Counted from the stretch's first letter, positions 16,941-24,306 are shown. The stretch: DNA of 64,000 nt from Flavobacteriaceae bacterium UBA3339 (GCA_002360925.1 DERN01000003.1:7165-71164); one strand, 5' to 3'. A program made the numbers and translations. Notes: generated by a model not told the origin, from the sequence alone.

Positions 16941-17572
16941 TGAGGAATTTACAAAGATTAGGTAAACCTCAAAAATTGGCAGATAATGAGGTGCAATGGA
17001 CTGAAGATTTTAGACAATCCGGCAAAAACAGACCAAGTTCAAGTCAATACGGACATAAAGATATTAAAGAACATTTAGGGAAAATAAGTTTTCAAAAATG
17101 CTTTTATAGCGAAGTTAAATTTGCTCAAATAACAGAGGCACAGGTTGACCACTATATTGAAGTAGCAGAAGATCCTGCAAAAGCATTTGAATGGGAAAAT
17201 TTGTATTTATCATGTAAGGATAGTAATCAAGGAAAAACCCCTAATATAGTTTTAGCTAATACAAGTTGTTTATGTCCTTTCACAAATAGCGATACTGAAA
17301 TAGAGCAAAACTTAGATTTCGAAGATGAAATGATATTTGGATTAACAGAAAAAGGTAGAAATACAATCCAAAAATACAATTTAGACAAACCAATATTCAA
17401 CACATTAAGAACAAATGAATTGAAAAAATTCAATAAGCTCATTTATGAAATAGCTTTTGAAGATAGGGTACTTGATGATGATTTAAAAAACATATTAAAA
17501 AGCTTTGCCAATCCAGACAAACCTTTTTCCTTAATGTTCAAGAAAATATTAATGAAACATAACCTTATATAG
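16940..17572 (+). CDS. HNH-type nuclease, PtuB-like, with altered zinc ligands
   Basis: This 210-residue protein starts at a GTG overlapping the ATPase stop by one base. The core reads KCFYSE (54-57), QVDHYIE (H71 as the catalytic histidine), EWENLYLSC (N87) and CKDSNQGK (92-99). Family members usually have CxxC in both places. Here the second cysteine of each pair is serine (S57, S95), so the zinc knuckle may be altered or lost while the HNH residues remain. As the last gene of the cargo operon it would be the DNA- or RNA-cutting effector. Confidence 0.78.
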   Translation: MRNLQRLGKPQKLADNEVQWTEDFRQSGKNRPSSSQYGHKDIKEHLGKISFQKCFYSEVKFAQITEAQVDHYIEVAEDPAKAFEWENLYLSCKDSNQGKTPNIVLANTSCLCPFTNSDTEIEQNLDFEDEMIFGLTEKGRNTIQKYNLDKPIFNTLRTNELKKFNKLIYEIAFEDRVLDDDLKNILKSFANPDKPFSLMFKKILMKHNLI

Positions 17573-17598
17573 AAAACAGCTATAAAAGCTGTTTTTTT
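17573..17598. terminator. Terminator of the ATPase/HNH operon
   Basis: Hairpin arms AAAACAGCT/AGCTGTTTT with a T-run on the plus strand directly follow the HNH stop codon. The convergent small gene ends inside it, so it can act in both directions. Confidence 0.8.
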
Positions 17599-17869
17599 AT
17601 GCTTCAAGAATTCTCATTACACCATCAACATTCCTTTTATCTGCCCAATACAAATCACCAGAATCAGAAATTTCAAAAGGGTTTATCCGAAATTCTTCAG
17701 GAATAGCCATAAATTCTTTTACCCATTTGTTATCAAGAATATTAATATTGCGAATAGTAGAAAGATACAACGTATTATTTAGTAATTCAATTTGAATAGG
17801 CTCGTCTGTAGCTTGTTCTAAAACAGCATCAATATTTTGTTTAAATTCTTTTTCAGTTATCTTTTTCAT
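17597..17869 (-). CDS. Small orphan protein, Phd-like N-terminus
   Basis: This 90-residue protein is encoded opposite to the HNH operon. The first ~40 residues (ITEKEFKQNIDAVLEQATDEPI, shortened here) look like a Phd/YefM-type antitoxin start. The second half (FEISDSGDLYWADKRN) is unrelated to that family as far as I can see. No toxin gene adjoins it. I chose ATG 17869 over a TTG three codons upstream. Confidence in the antitoxin reading is low. Confidence 0.55.
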   Translation of the reverse strand: MKKITEKEFKQNIDAVLEQATDEPIQIELLNNTLYLSTIRNINILDNKWVKEFMAIPEEFRINPFEISDSGDLYWADKRNVDGVMRILEA

Positions 17870-17971
17870 CGTTAGCAATTTTGATTACAAATTACGGCAT
17901 TTCAATAATAAGTTATATCAAACTTCTATAAAAATCCGTAAATTAGCAGTATTAAAATAGTAATTGAACAA

Positions 17972-18115
17972 GCGTAAGCTGTCGTTATGGTTTAACTGAA
18001 AACTAGGAATCTTCAATACAACCGTTATAGCGACAGATTTACGCCTGCGCCTTATATACAATTTGGCGTGGGCTAAGTCTGTCTGGTTGTAAGGTCTCCT
18101 AGTACCTCGGTTAAG
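17972..18115. ncRNA. Strongly structured element with nested and competing hairpins
   Basis: This gene-free stretch (17870-18183) is less AT-rich than its neighbours. GCGTAAGCTGTCGTTATGGTT (17972-17992) is an imperfect inverted repeat of 18020-18044. Segment 18002-18023 (CTAGGA, CTT, ACAACC) can instead pair with 18085-18102 (GGTTGT, AAGG, TCCTAG). Within it 18041-18045 (ACGCC) pairs with 18064-18068 (GGCGT). TTAAC (17993-17997) can also extend this helix with GTTAA (18110-18114). Mutually exclusive folds suggest a regulated RNA or a single-stranded DNA recombination/cassette site. Strand and nature are undetermined. Confidence 0.5.
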
Positions 18116-18183
18116 GACATGATTTTAGTTTCACGCCTTTTTCTTTACTTCTAACATAAGGTATCACACAAATTGCTATAATC

Positions 18184-18594
18184 ATGAAAAAGTATCTAAT
18201 CCCTTTAACTGCCCCTGTGTTGTTTTTGTTTTCCAGTTCGTCATTCGCTCAGACAACTAATGACAAAGCTATATTTGATAAGGTATTCAAAGATGTTTCA
18301 AAAGACGACAGAACTTTCGAAAATTACAGATATCTAACTTCAAACGGGACTATTGTTGTTATATTTAAAGATGGAACAGAAAAAACGTACAACGCAACCC
18401 GTTTATCAAGGGCTAAAAGAACAAACTTTGAACATTTTAAAAAGGACGAATGGGTTACACTGTTGAATAGTAAGTCATTGACCGAAGGTTATTTTCAAGG
18501 TGTAGAATATGACTTTATCTTGTTAAAAATCAATGATGAGATAATTAAGCATCCATTTTATCTAACCGAATATATTTTAACTGCAATAGAATAA
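18184..18594 (+). CDS. Small secreted orphan protein
   Basis: This 136-residue protein has a clear signal peptide (cleavage near SSSSFAQ) and a compact soluble domain with no motif I recognise. It follows the structured element by about 70 bp and precedes another orphan by 12 bp, so the two are probably co-transcribed. As periplasmic or secreted element cargo it could relate to conjugation or host interaction; nothing in the sequence decides this. Confidence 0.65.
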   Translation: MKKYLIPLTAPVLFLFSSSSFAQTTNDKAIFDKVFKDVSKDDRTFENYRYLTSNGTIVVIFKDGTEKTYNATRLSRAKRTNFEHFKKDEWVTLLNSKSLTEGYFQGVEYDFILLKINDEIIKHPFYLTEYILTAIE

Positions 18595-18606
18595 TCCTCA
18601 ATAACT

Positions 18607-18909
18607 ATGAACGAATTTTATAACAAATTACACGACATCGCTCTTTTTGAATTAGAGCAGTTTAAAGAAGAAATTTTAAATCTGAATGAAGCTATTATTA
18701 CAAAGGAAATTATATTAAAAAACGGCTTGGTTATCTGTATCTCGAAATGGTTAAGCATGGATGCCTTTGTAAAATTCAATCACAAAAAAGATATTGGTTC
18801 TTATACATTTGAAGAGTTAATTGAAACAAATTACATTCCTGAAAAATATCAAACAGATGAATTTTTAGAAGTACATTCTCGAAATTTAGCCTACGGAAAT
18901 ACAATTTAA
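18607..18909 (+). CDS. Small cytosolic orphan protein
   Basis: This 100-residue protein has no signal peptide or membrane segment and a helical N-terminus (LHDIALFELEQFKEEILNL). It lies 12 bp after the secreted orphan at 18184-18594. I see no recognisable family. Confidence 0.6.
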   Translation: MNEFYNKLHDIALFELEQFKEEILNLNEAIITKEIILKNGLVICISKWLSMDAFVKFNHKKDIGSYTFEELIETNYIPEKYQTDEFLEVHSRNLAYGNTI

Positions 18910-18941
18910 AGCACTTGTAATCAACTTGTTAATACATTATT

Positions 18942-18990
18942 TTTATATAATTACATATTTATATAATTATACAATTGTATATTTATATAA
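18942..18990. repeat. TTTATATAATTA repeats and a 14-bp palindrome
   Basis: TTTATATAATTA is present at 18942-18953 and 18958-18969, with a partial copy at 18982-18990. The perfect palindrome TATACAATTGTATA lies between them at 18968-18981. The tract sits in the 180-bp gap between the cargo orphans and the relaxase 3' end. It could be an AT-rich unwinding or protein-binding site; no function is shown. Confidence 0.45.
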
Positions 18991-19091
18991 AGCTCAAGTA
19001 GCTAAAACTTGCGTTGCCTTTATTTATTTCTCGAAATTCGTAAGCTCTTAAAAAGAAACAATAGCCTTCATTGTTATTTGTTTTTACAAAA

Positions 19092-20243
19092 TTAGCGTTT
19101 TCTTTTAGGCTTACGCGGTAATGCTTCTTCATCTACCTCGTTACCGCTAATACTACCAAGTAAGCCACTAATACTGCTAATAACGGCACTTGTACTAGCA
19201 GAAAGTTGATCAGAAACTGTTTCTTCAAGCTCTTGTTCTGTTTCTTTATCATTATTACTTTGTTCAGAATGTATGTTAAATCCATTTTCGGCTCTGTTTT
19301 GGAAACTGTTTCCATTGTTTGATGTAAAACCAGCTGATTGTTCATGATATTGTTTTGAATTTCGGTTAATTTGACCATTCCTGCTTTCAGTTCCTCGATT
19401 TCCTTGGTCAAGTAATTCTTTAAATCGTTCTCTTGTATCACGGTTTGTTTCGCCAATTGTTTGACGGTCTCTGCTTTGTTCATAATTTAAATTGTTTTGA
19501 AGGTTTGCCCATTTGTATTGATTTCCTAGCTTTTGCCCCTTTGCTATGAAACCATCATTAGAAATATAGGTAATTCCAGAAACTCGTCCTGTGCTTTCTG
19601 ATTGATTGAAAATTAAATGAATACCATTTAGTTTACATTGAATTATAAAATCTGAAATAGTATGTGCTTTTGATAAGACATCTTTTACCCGTTCTTGCAT
19701 TAACATTCGGTCTGAAAGTTTTCCTGTTCGCTGAATCATTTCTAATTCATCTTTACTTGGGGCTCGATCTAAAGCTTCTTTTGAAGATTTTACCGTTTCT
19801 ATTCTATATTTTTGTTCCAATTCACGACAAATCTTTTCGCTTCGCTGATAATTATTGGAATCAGAAACAACCGAACCATCGTATTTAATTCGTGATGCCA
19901 ACACGTGAATATGTAAATGTTCTGCATCAAAATGTTGCCATATTGCATACGCATTGTCGTCAAAGCCCATACTATTTAAATAATCTTTACCTATTTGCGT
20001 TAATTGATTTTTAGATAATTGGTCGGTTGGTGCAAAATTTAGCGATACGTGATAAGTATCTCGAGTTAAATTTGGTCGCAATTGTTTCAAAAAACCGATT
20101 TCTTTCAAGATACTTTCTCTATCATACTTAAAAAAATTGTGATCTAACAATTCTGCCCGATCTTTAGGATTTTTAAGCTCCATTTTCTGATGGTTGTAAT
20201 CAAAAGCAGCAACAAATCCGTGAATTTTCTGTTTTGCAATCAT
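19092..20243 (-). CDS. Relaxase / mobilization nuclease (MobB type)
   Basis: This 383-residue protein carries the PF03432-type relaxase domain in its first ~200 residues: a DTYHVSLNF strand (about 62-70) and the metal-binding HLHIHV triad (H109, H111, H113). The C-terminal third is a low-complexity Asn/Gln/Arg-rich linker ending in a basic tail (RKPKRKR). It overlaps mobC by 4 bp. It would nick at oriT and pilot the single strand through a helper conjugation channel. A second, out-of-frame coding region (19133-19483) lies inside its C-terminal linker. Confidence 0.9.
   Translation of the reverse strand: MIAKQKIHGFVAAFDYNHQKMELKNPKDRAELLDHNFFKYDRESILKEIGFLKQLRPNLTRDTYHVSLNFAPTDQLSKNQLTQIGKDYLNSMGFDDNAYAIWQHFDAEHLHIHVLASRIKYDGSVVSDSNNYQRSEKICRELEQKYRIETVKSSKEALDRAPSKDELEMIQRTGKLSDRMLMQERVKDVLSKAHTISDFIIQCKLNGIHLIFNQSESTGRVSGITYISNDGFIAKGQKLGNQYKWANLQNNLNYEQSRDRQTIGETNRDTRERFKELLDQGNRGTESRNGQINRNSKQYHEQSAGFTSNNGNSFQNRAENGFNIHSEQSNNDKETEQELEETVSDQLSASTSAVISSISGLLGSISGNEVDEEALPRKPKRKR
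19133..19483 (-). CDS. Nested out-of-frame gene: coiled-coil and membrane-anchor protein
   Basis: A 116-residue reading frame lies wholly within the relaxase gene, on the same strand in another frame. Its product is unusually protein-like for an overlap: a long amphipathic coiled coil (about 15-70; NDLKNYLTKEIEELKAGM) and a clean C-terminal membrane helix (about 90-114; FLINFLLVQVPLLAVLVAYL). The overlapped relaxase part is a low-complexity linker that tolerates a second code. The start has the A/T-rich leader usual in this phylum. RSF1010 MobB is likewise encoded inside the relaxase gene and has a membrane segment, which supports a real mobilization protein. Confidence 0.6.
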   Translation of the reverse strand: MNKAETVKQLAKQTVIQENDLKNYLTKEIEELKAGMVKLTEIQNNIMNNQLVLHQTMETVSKTEPKMDLTYILNKVIMIKKQNKSLKKQFLINFLLVQVPLLAVLVAYLVVLAVTR

Positions 20244-20578
20244 TGGCTTAGCATTTTTAAATGAATTGTTTCTAATAGCATTTTGATTTCCTGCATGATT
20301 TCAATATCTATTTTATTCAATCGGGTTTGATGCATCGATCGTACGTATTGATTAAAATTATTAGAAATTCTTCTGGTCAATAAATGGGTAGAGGCATCAA
20401 TTTTACTAATGCGATTCACGTTTAAGGATTCGCTCATAATCAGTTCCCGAATTACCACACTGGCATTATCTTCTCTCAATGTAATCAATTGATCCAGCTT
20501 TTCTTTTTCGAACTTATTCAATGCAATCATCACATTGAATATTCGTAACTCATCGTTACTTTTTTTTGGTCTTGCCAT
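20240..20578 (-). CDS. MobC-like relaxosome protein
   Basis: This 112-residue basic protein starts MARPKKSNDELR and contains a short ribbon-helix-helix-like region (RIFNVMIALNKFEKEKLDQLITLR) followed by helices, as in Bacteroidota MobC/MobA accessory proteins that open oriT for the relaxase. I chose ATG 20578 because the longer in-frame start at 20644 would run through the hairpin at 20616-20653. Its stop overlaps the relaxase start by 4 bp. Confidence 0.8.
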   Translation of the reverse strand: MARPKKSNDELRIFNVMIALNKFEKEKLDQLITLREDNASVVIRELIMSESLNVNRISKIDASTHLLTRRISNNFNQYVRSMHQTRLNKIDIEIMQEIKMLLETIHLKMLSQ

Positions 20579-20615
20579 AATTTCCAAATGAATGAAGTGA
20601 ATTTTTTGTTTCGAT

Positions 20616-20653
20616 GAGCAAGCGTTTTCCCATAGGGGAAACATGGCTTGCTC
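20616..20653. other. Probable oriT hairpin upstream of mobC
   Basis: A two-part inverted repeat has outer arms GAGCAAGC/GCTTGCTC (20616-20623, 20646-20653) and inner arms GTTTTCCC/GGGGAAAC (20624-20631, 20635-20642). It lies between mobC and the primase gene, the usual place for oriT. No T-run follows, which argues against a plain terminator. The nick site cannot be placed. Confidence 0.55.
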
Positions 20654-20668
20654 AACCGAAATAACTAG

Positions 20669-21535
20669 TTAATAATTCCCACGTAAATAATCGTTTAAGT
20701 CTTTTCCTTTAAAAGTTGAACGATAGTCATAAAATGTACTTTTCTGATTCAGTGATTCAGCTTTCAACAAATTCGTTGCTCGGTCTCCCGCAGAATCTTT
20801 GTCAAAAAATGAAATTGTTGTTTGCTTTAAAGGATGGACAGTTAATGTCTTATTTAAATTATTAACCGAATTTAAAATGCAATAGTCATTTCTTTTTTCT
20901 TGATCTGGGTAAATCATCAAGAAGCTTAAAAAATCTATAATCCCTTCAAAATAAATTCTACTTGCTACATTTGAATTTGTAAACAAAGTAACACCTTGTT
21001 GTGTGGCACATTTAAATCCTTTTGAAAACAGATTAAATCCACCCAAATGATTTTTTGTACCTAAGTTACAAAACAATTTTCCTTTCACTTTATATTGATA
21101 AGCTTTCAAATAACGTTTGGCAATTGAAATATCAATACCTCGATCGGAAGCTAAATAATAGCAAAGCCCTTCATGGTTAGTAATTTCATCTTCTTGAATA
21201 ATTTCTAACGAATTTGAAAAGTTTACTTTCTCTTTAATCAATGAAATTGGTAGCTGATGAAAAGAAAAAACATCATCATTAAATTTCTTTACAATATCAC
21301 TTACAGTTAGCTCAGGATAAATAAGTAAAATTAAATCTATCAAAGTGCCTCCTCTATTGTTATCGGAATAATCGACCCAAAGATTATTAGCTGAAACTTT
21401 TAAACTACCTGTTTTTTGTTGTGGGTTAATAAATGATTTGTACATCCAATATCCATTGTGTTTGCGTTCTGGCTCAATACAAATGGAGCGAAGAAACTGC
21501 GTTATCGGGATTTTATTTATCTCTGTCGTATTCAT
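20669..21535 (-). CDS. TOPRIM-domain primase of the element
   Basis: This 288-residue protein has a DnaG-like N-terminal fold without zinc cysteines (NNLWVDYSDNNRGGTLIDLI, about 50-70). A TOPRIM domain with the glutamate in IYFEGIIDFLSF and the DxD in FFDKDSAGDRA follows. It is short compared with DnaG and has no helicase part; the separate helicase gene at 21813-23069 would supply that. This pairing is typical for replication modules of Bacteroidota mobilizable elements. It is coupled by ATGA to the small upstream frame at 21532-21723. Confidence 0.82.
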   Translation of the reverse strand: MNTTEINKIPITQFLRSICIEPERKHNGYWMYKSFINPQQKTGSLKVSANNLWVDYSDNNRGGTLIDLILLIYPELTVSDIVKKFNDDVFSFHQLPISLIKEKVNFSNSLEIIQEDEITNHEGLCYYLASDRGIDISIAKRYLKAYQYKVKGKLFCNLGTKNHLGGFNLFSKGFKCATQQGVTLFTNSNVASRIYFEGIIDFLSFLMIYPDQEKRNDYCILNSVNNLNKTLTVHPLKQTTISFFDKDSAGDRATNLLKAESLNQKSTFYDYRSTFKGKDLNDYLRGNY

Positions 21536-21723
21536 TTTTTCTTTTCAATAGTATCAATACTTAGTTTCCTAAAAATATTAATGAATGATCTTTTTTTTAA
21601 TTCTTGAATTGTCATCTCCTGAAGTATGATTTTTTTTGATGTTTTTGATGAATGATGAGAAAAGCTTGTAATTAATTGAAAATCAATAAATAAATCCCTC
21701 ATCATTTTCTCATCATTCATCAT
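21532..21723 (-). CDS. Small frame translationally coupled to the primase
   Basis: This 63-residue frame ends in ATGA with the primase start, which suggests coupled translation. Its first ten codons are made of TGATGA repeats, and the product (Met/Asp-rich start, basic helical end) has no recognised family. It may be a real leader gene or an accident of the repeat array; I cannot decide. Confidence 0.35.
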   Translation of the reverse strand: MMNDEKMMRDLFIDFQLITSFSHHSSKTSKKIILQEMTIQELKKRSFINIFRKLSIDTIEKKK

Positions 21724-21846
21724 TTATAATTATTTTCATCACTTTGTTCTCATCATTTATATTTTTGATGAGCACTTGATGAGTATTTTGATGACATATA
21801 ACTTATTAAATATTAAATAGTTACATTACTCTCATCATTCTCATCA
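21647..21846. repeat. Dense TGATGA/TCATCA repeat array (iteron-like)
   Basis: At least ten copies of TGATGA(G) or its complement lie in 200 bp, for example 21647-21659 (two), 21698, 21709-21724 (two), 21749, 21766, 21777, 21789, 21831 and 21840. The array spans the gap between the helicase and primase genes and the end of the helicase. Such repeats next to replication genes suggest an origin or replication-protein binding region; this is inference. Confidence 0.55.
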
Positions 21847-23069
21847 AAAAAAACTGCTATTTGAGAGAAATCTACTGTGTAATATCTTCCGACTCGGTCA
21901 ATAGAAACAAATTCACCATGCGATAAATAATCATAACCTATGTATTTATAAGAATTACTTGATGGCTCAAATCCAAAGCTTTTTAAAACATTTCGAGCTT
22001 CATTAATTGTAATGAAGTTTCTATTATGTATTTTTTTTGATATTAAAGCTAGTTCTTTCGGCGCAATACAAATTCTGTCTATATCAAAGTTTTCGTGTAT
22101 CTCACGAAGTATTTCAAACACTTTATATTTAGTAGAATCGTTTTCGTTATTCATTAAATTTAAAAGTGCTTGGGTACGAATTTGTTCCGGAGTAAACCAC
22201 ATTCTTGTTTGTCGCTTTGTGCTGTATGGAATGCGAACTAGATAATTTAAAAAATCAGGTATTTCTTGAAATAGTTTACTCTCAAACTCAGGATCTTTTA
22301 CAATACTTGGAATTTTACGCACCCAAAAGCGAGTCTCATCAGGGGATATTTTTACAAATGAAGTTTCAAAATTACTAGTAATCAATATTTTAATAAATGA
22401 ATCGCCTTCTTGTCGATCTTGCCCTTTTTTCTCGAAAGTATTTTTATCTGCTGTACTTAAGTACTTCAATTTTTCAACGAATTGAATATTGTCAGATTTT
22501 GTTTCTTCAACTAGAAGCAATAACTTTCCGTAAGTATCTGCGTTAAAATTATTTAGAAAAGTTTCTGCAAAAGTATAAGTTGCATTAAATGAGAAAATTT
22601 TCCGAAGATATTTAAGGAACAAAGATTTACCTGTTTCTCTTTCATTTGAAACAAGTGCCAATATCGGAAGTATTTGTGTTGGTTTCTCTAATAATATTTT
22701 GATGTAATCTAATCCTAAGTAAAATTGATCATCACCAAAAATATGACGTAGATGTATAAAAGTGTATTTTAATTTCTTTTCTAACTTTTTTATATCAATT
22801 TGTGATCCTGTGTCTATTTTGTAATCAAGAGGATGATAAATATTGTAAAAGTTTTTAATTTCTCTACTATATGATAAATGACTAGGAATACAGATAAAAG
22901 AAAAAAATTTTTTTACTTGGAGCAAAAATTCTTTTCCTAAATCATTCGAAATCGTTTCCTTTGACCAAGGAATCATAATTTTTTCAGTCGAATTGGATAT
23001 CGTTGGACGCTCTACTAAAGCGTAGAACATCGTACCGACTCTAATATATTCAGCAGTTTCTAGATTCAT
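21813..23069 (-). CDS. Superfamily-3-like replication helicase
   Basis: This 418-residue protein has a P-loop ending in ERETGKS (143-149), Walker B LLLLVEET (183-190), and a sensor/motif C segment ILITSNFETSF around 225-237. A PDETRFWVRKIP element, typical of phage or element primase-helicases, follows. The N-terminal ~100 residues have no clear primase motif. The C-terminal ~110 residues look like a winged-helix DNA-binding part. It would unwind the element during replication with the primase gene downstream. Confidence 0.8.
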   Translation of the reverse strand: MNLETAEYIRVGTMFYALVERPTISNSTEKIMIPWSKETISNDLGKEFLLQVKKFFSFICIPSHLSYSREIKNFYNIYHPLDYKIDTGSQIDIKKLEKKLKYTFIHLRHIFGDDQFYLGLDYIKILLEKPTQILPILALVSNERETGKSLFLKYLRKIFSFNATYTFAETFLNNFNADTYGKLLLLVEETKSDNIQFVEKLKYLSTADKNTFEKKGQDRQEGDSFIKILITSNFETSFVKISPDETRFWVRKIPSIVKDPEFESKLFQEIPDFLNYLVRIPYSTKRQTRMWFTPEQIRTQALLNLMNNENDSTKYKVFEILREIHENFDIDRICIAPKELALISKKIHNRNFITINEARNVLKSFGFEPSSNSYKYIGYDYLSHGEFVSIDRVGRYYTVDFSQIAVFFDENDESNVTI

Positions 23070-23087
23070 AATAAATAATTAGATTAT

Positions 23088-23167
23088 AATCCTTATATTT
23101 GCCGTATAAGGATTGACTTAAAAAAGATATTTTTAAGGATTAAAAGGGTAGAAGGCTTTTAATCCTT
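23088..23167. promoter_or_regulatory. Paired inverted repeats built on AATCCTT
   Basis: AATCCTTATA-N7-TATAAGGATT (23088-23114) and AAGGATTAAAAG-N9-CTTTTAATCCTT (23135-23167) are perfect inverted repeats sharing AATCCTT. They fill the gap between the helicase start (23069) and the excisionase-like gene end (23173). They look like two dimer-binding sites controlling the replication gene; the second could alternatively terminate transcription. Confidence 0.55.
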
Positions 23168-23172
23168 ATTTT

Positions 23173-23460
23173 TTACGAACATTTTGATTTTCCCATTAGG
23201 TCATCAATTTGAGATTGTTTAATGTAACCTCTTGTACCCGTCCCTAACTTGACTTCTTCTAGTAGTCCTTCTTCAATATATCTATCGAGTGTAGTTCTAC
23301 CAATTTTCAGAAGATTCATTACTTCTTTCTTCGTTAAAAACTCTTTGCTGTCATTTGTGACTAATCTAGAAATTTTATCATGTAATACTTCTAAAGTGTT
23401 CATGACTTTGTCCCATTCTTGTTTTGGAACTGTGATTGTTTTAATTTGAAATTCGTTCAT
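23173..23460 (-). CDS. Helix-turn-helix excisionase-like protein
   Basis: This 95-residue protein has an HTH_17/MerR-like winged helix at the C-terminus (FLTKKEVMNLLKIGRTTLDRYIEEGLL, shortened; about 42-90) preceded by a helical segment. This is the standard small DNA-binding protein of Bacteroidota integrative elements. It may act as recombination directionality factor, as regulator of the replication genes, or both. The AATCCTT palindromes just downstream are candidate sites. Confidence 0.82.
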   Translation of the reverse strand: MNEFQIKTITVPKQEWDKVMNTLEVLHDKISRLVTNDSKEFLTKKEVMNLLKIGRTTLDRYIEEGLLEEVKLGTGTRGYIKQSQIDDLMGKSKCS

Positions 23461-23577
23461 AGTTGTAAAATTATTTTTATCACTTAATTAAATTTAAAAA
23501 AAACGCACTATGGCGATCTTTTGAATTTCAAATATACAAAAAATAGTGTTAAAAGATTTATTTATCACTATTTTGTT

Positions 23578-24273
23578 TTAATAATCTTCTTGAAAAATTT
23601 CGTCATAAATATTTTTAAGAAAATTGTCTAATAAAACTATTTGTGAATTGCTTAATAACTCTAGTATTTCCATTCTCTTATTATTGAAAAACCAATCATA
23701 TAAAGTAATACTCTTTTCATTACAAATTTGTAATAGAATATTGTGAATTTCAATATCAACCAATAGTCGCTCGTTTTTTACAAAATTGGTTGGTAGCTTA
23801 ACATTTAAATTAACTAACTGATCATCTATAACTTTACTAAAAAATATTGATGGCAGCCTAGTAGTTAAGCTTAGGAAGTTTTGAAGTTCTTCTTTGTAAT
23901 AATTACTAAATTCATATCCCAAACCTATTTCATACGATTCTGTAAATTCTCCTTCACCAATTGATAGGTAATAAGAATTAAACAACTGATATAAATTCAT
24001 ATTAAGGAAAGAAGAGTCTTTCTCAAAATTAATGAAACTATATCGTCCTTCGTAAAAATCAAATAATGTGTTTATATATGAACTCTCCCGCTTAATTTCT
24101 GATTGACAATTATTAAGTTCGTTTTCATCATTTAAATAGCCTATTAATTGACTTTTGATCTGATGATTAGTTCCTCCAGAATTAAAACGAAAATACACAG
24201 GATAATGTTCCTTAAAATCTATTATTTTAGGTTTGAGTCTTTTATTTAAATAATATTTTATTGGTAGATCCAT
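23578..24273 (-). CDS. Unknown element protein beside the integrase
   Basis: I do not recognise this 231-residue acidic protein. No signal peptide, membrane helix or catalytic motif is visible; the second half is helical. It begins 33 bp after the integrase gene stop on the same strand and is probably co-transcribed with it. Confidence 0.6.
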   Translation of the reverse strand: MDLPIKYYLNKRLKPKIIDFKEHYPVYFRFNSGGTNHQIKSQLIGYLNDENELNNCQSEIKRESSYINTLFDFYEGRYSFINFEKDSSFLNMNLYQLFNSYYLSIGEGEFTESYEIGLGYEFSNYYKEELQNFLSLTTRLPSIFFSKVIDDQLVNLNVKLPTNFVKNERLLVDIEIHNILLQICNEKSITLYDWFFNNKRMEILELLSNSQIVLLDNFLKNIYDEIFQEDY

Positions 24274-24306
24274 CTATGTTCATTTAAAAAATGTAAATAT
24301 AATAAT

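Noticed and set aside
17972..18115. Retron non-coding RNA
   Set aside because: No reverse transcriptase gene is present in the element, although an ATPase/HNH pair is nearby.
20616..20653. Rho-independent terminator of the primase gene
   Set aside because: No T-run follows on the minus strand, and the position fits oriT better; not fully excluded.
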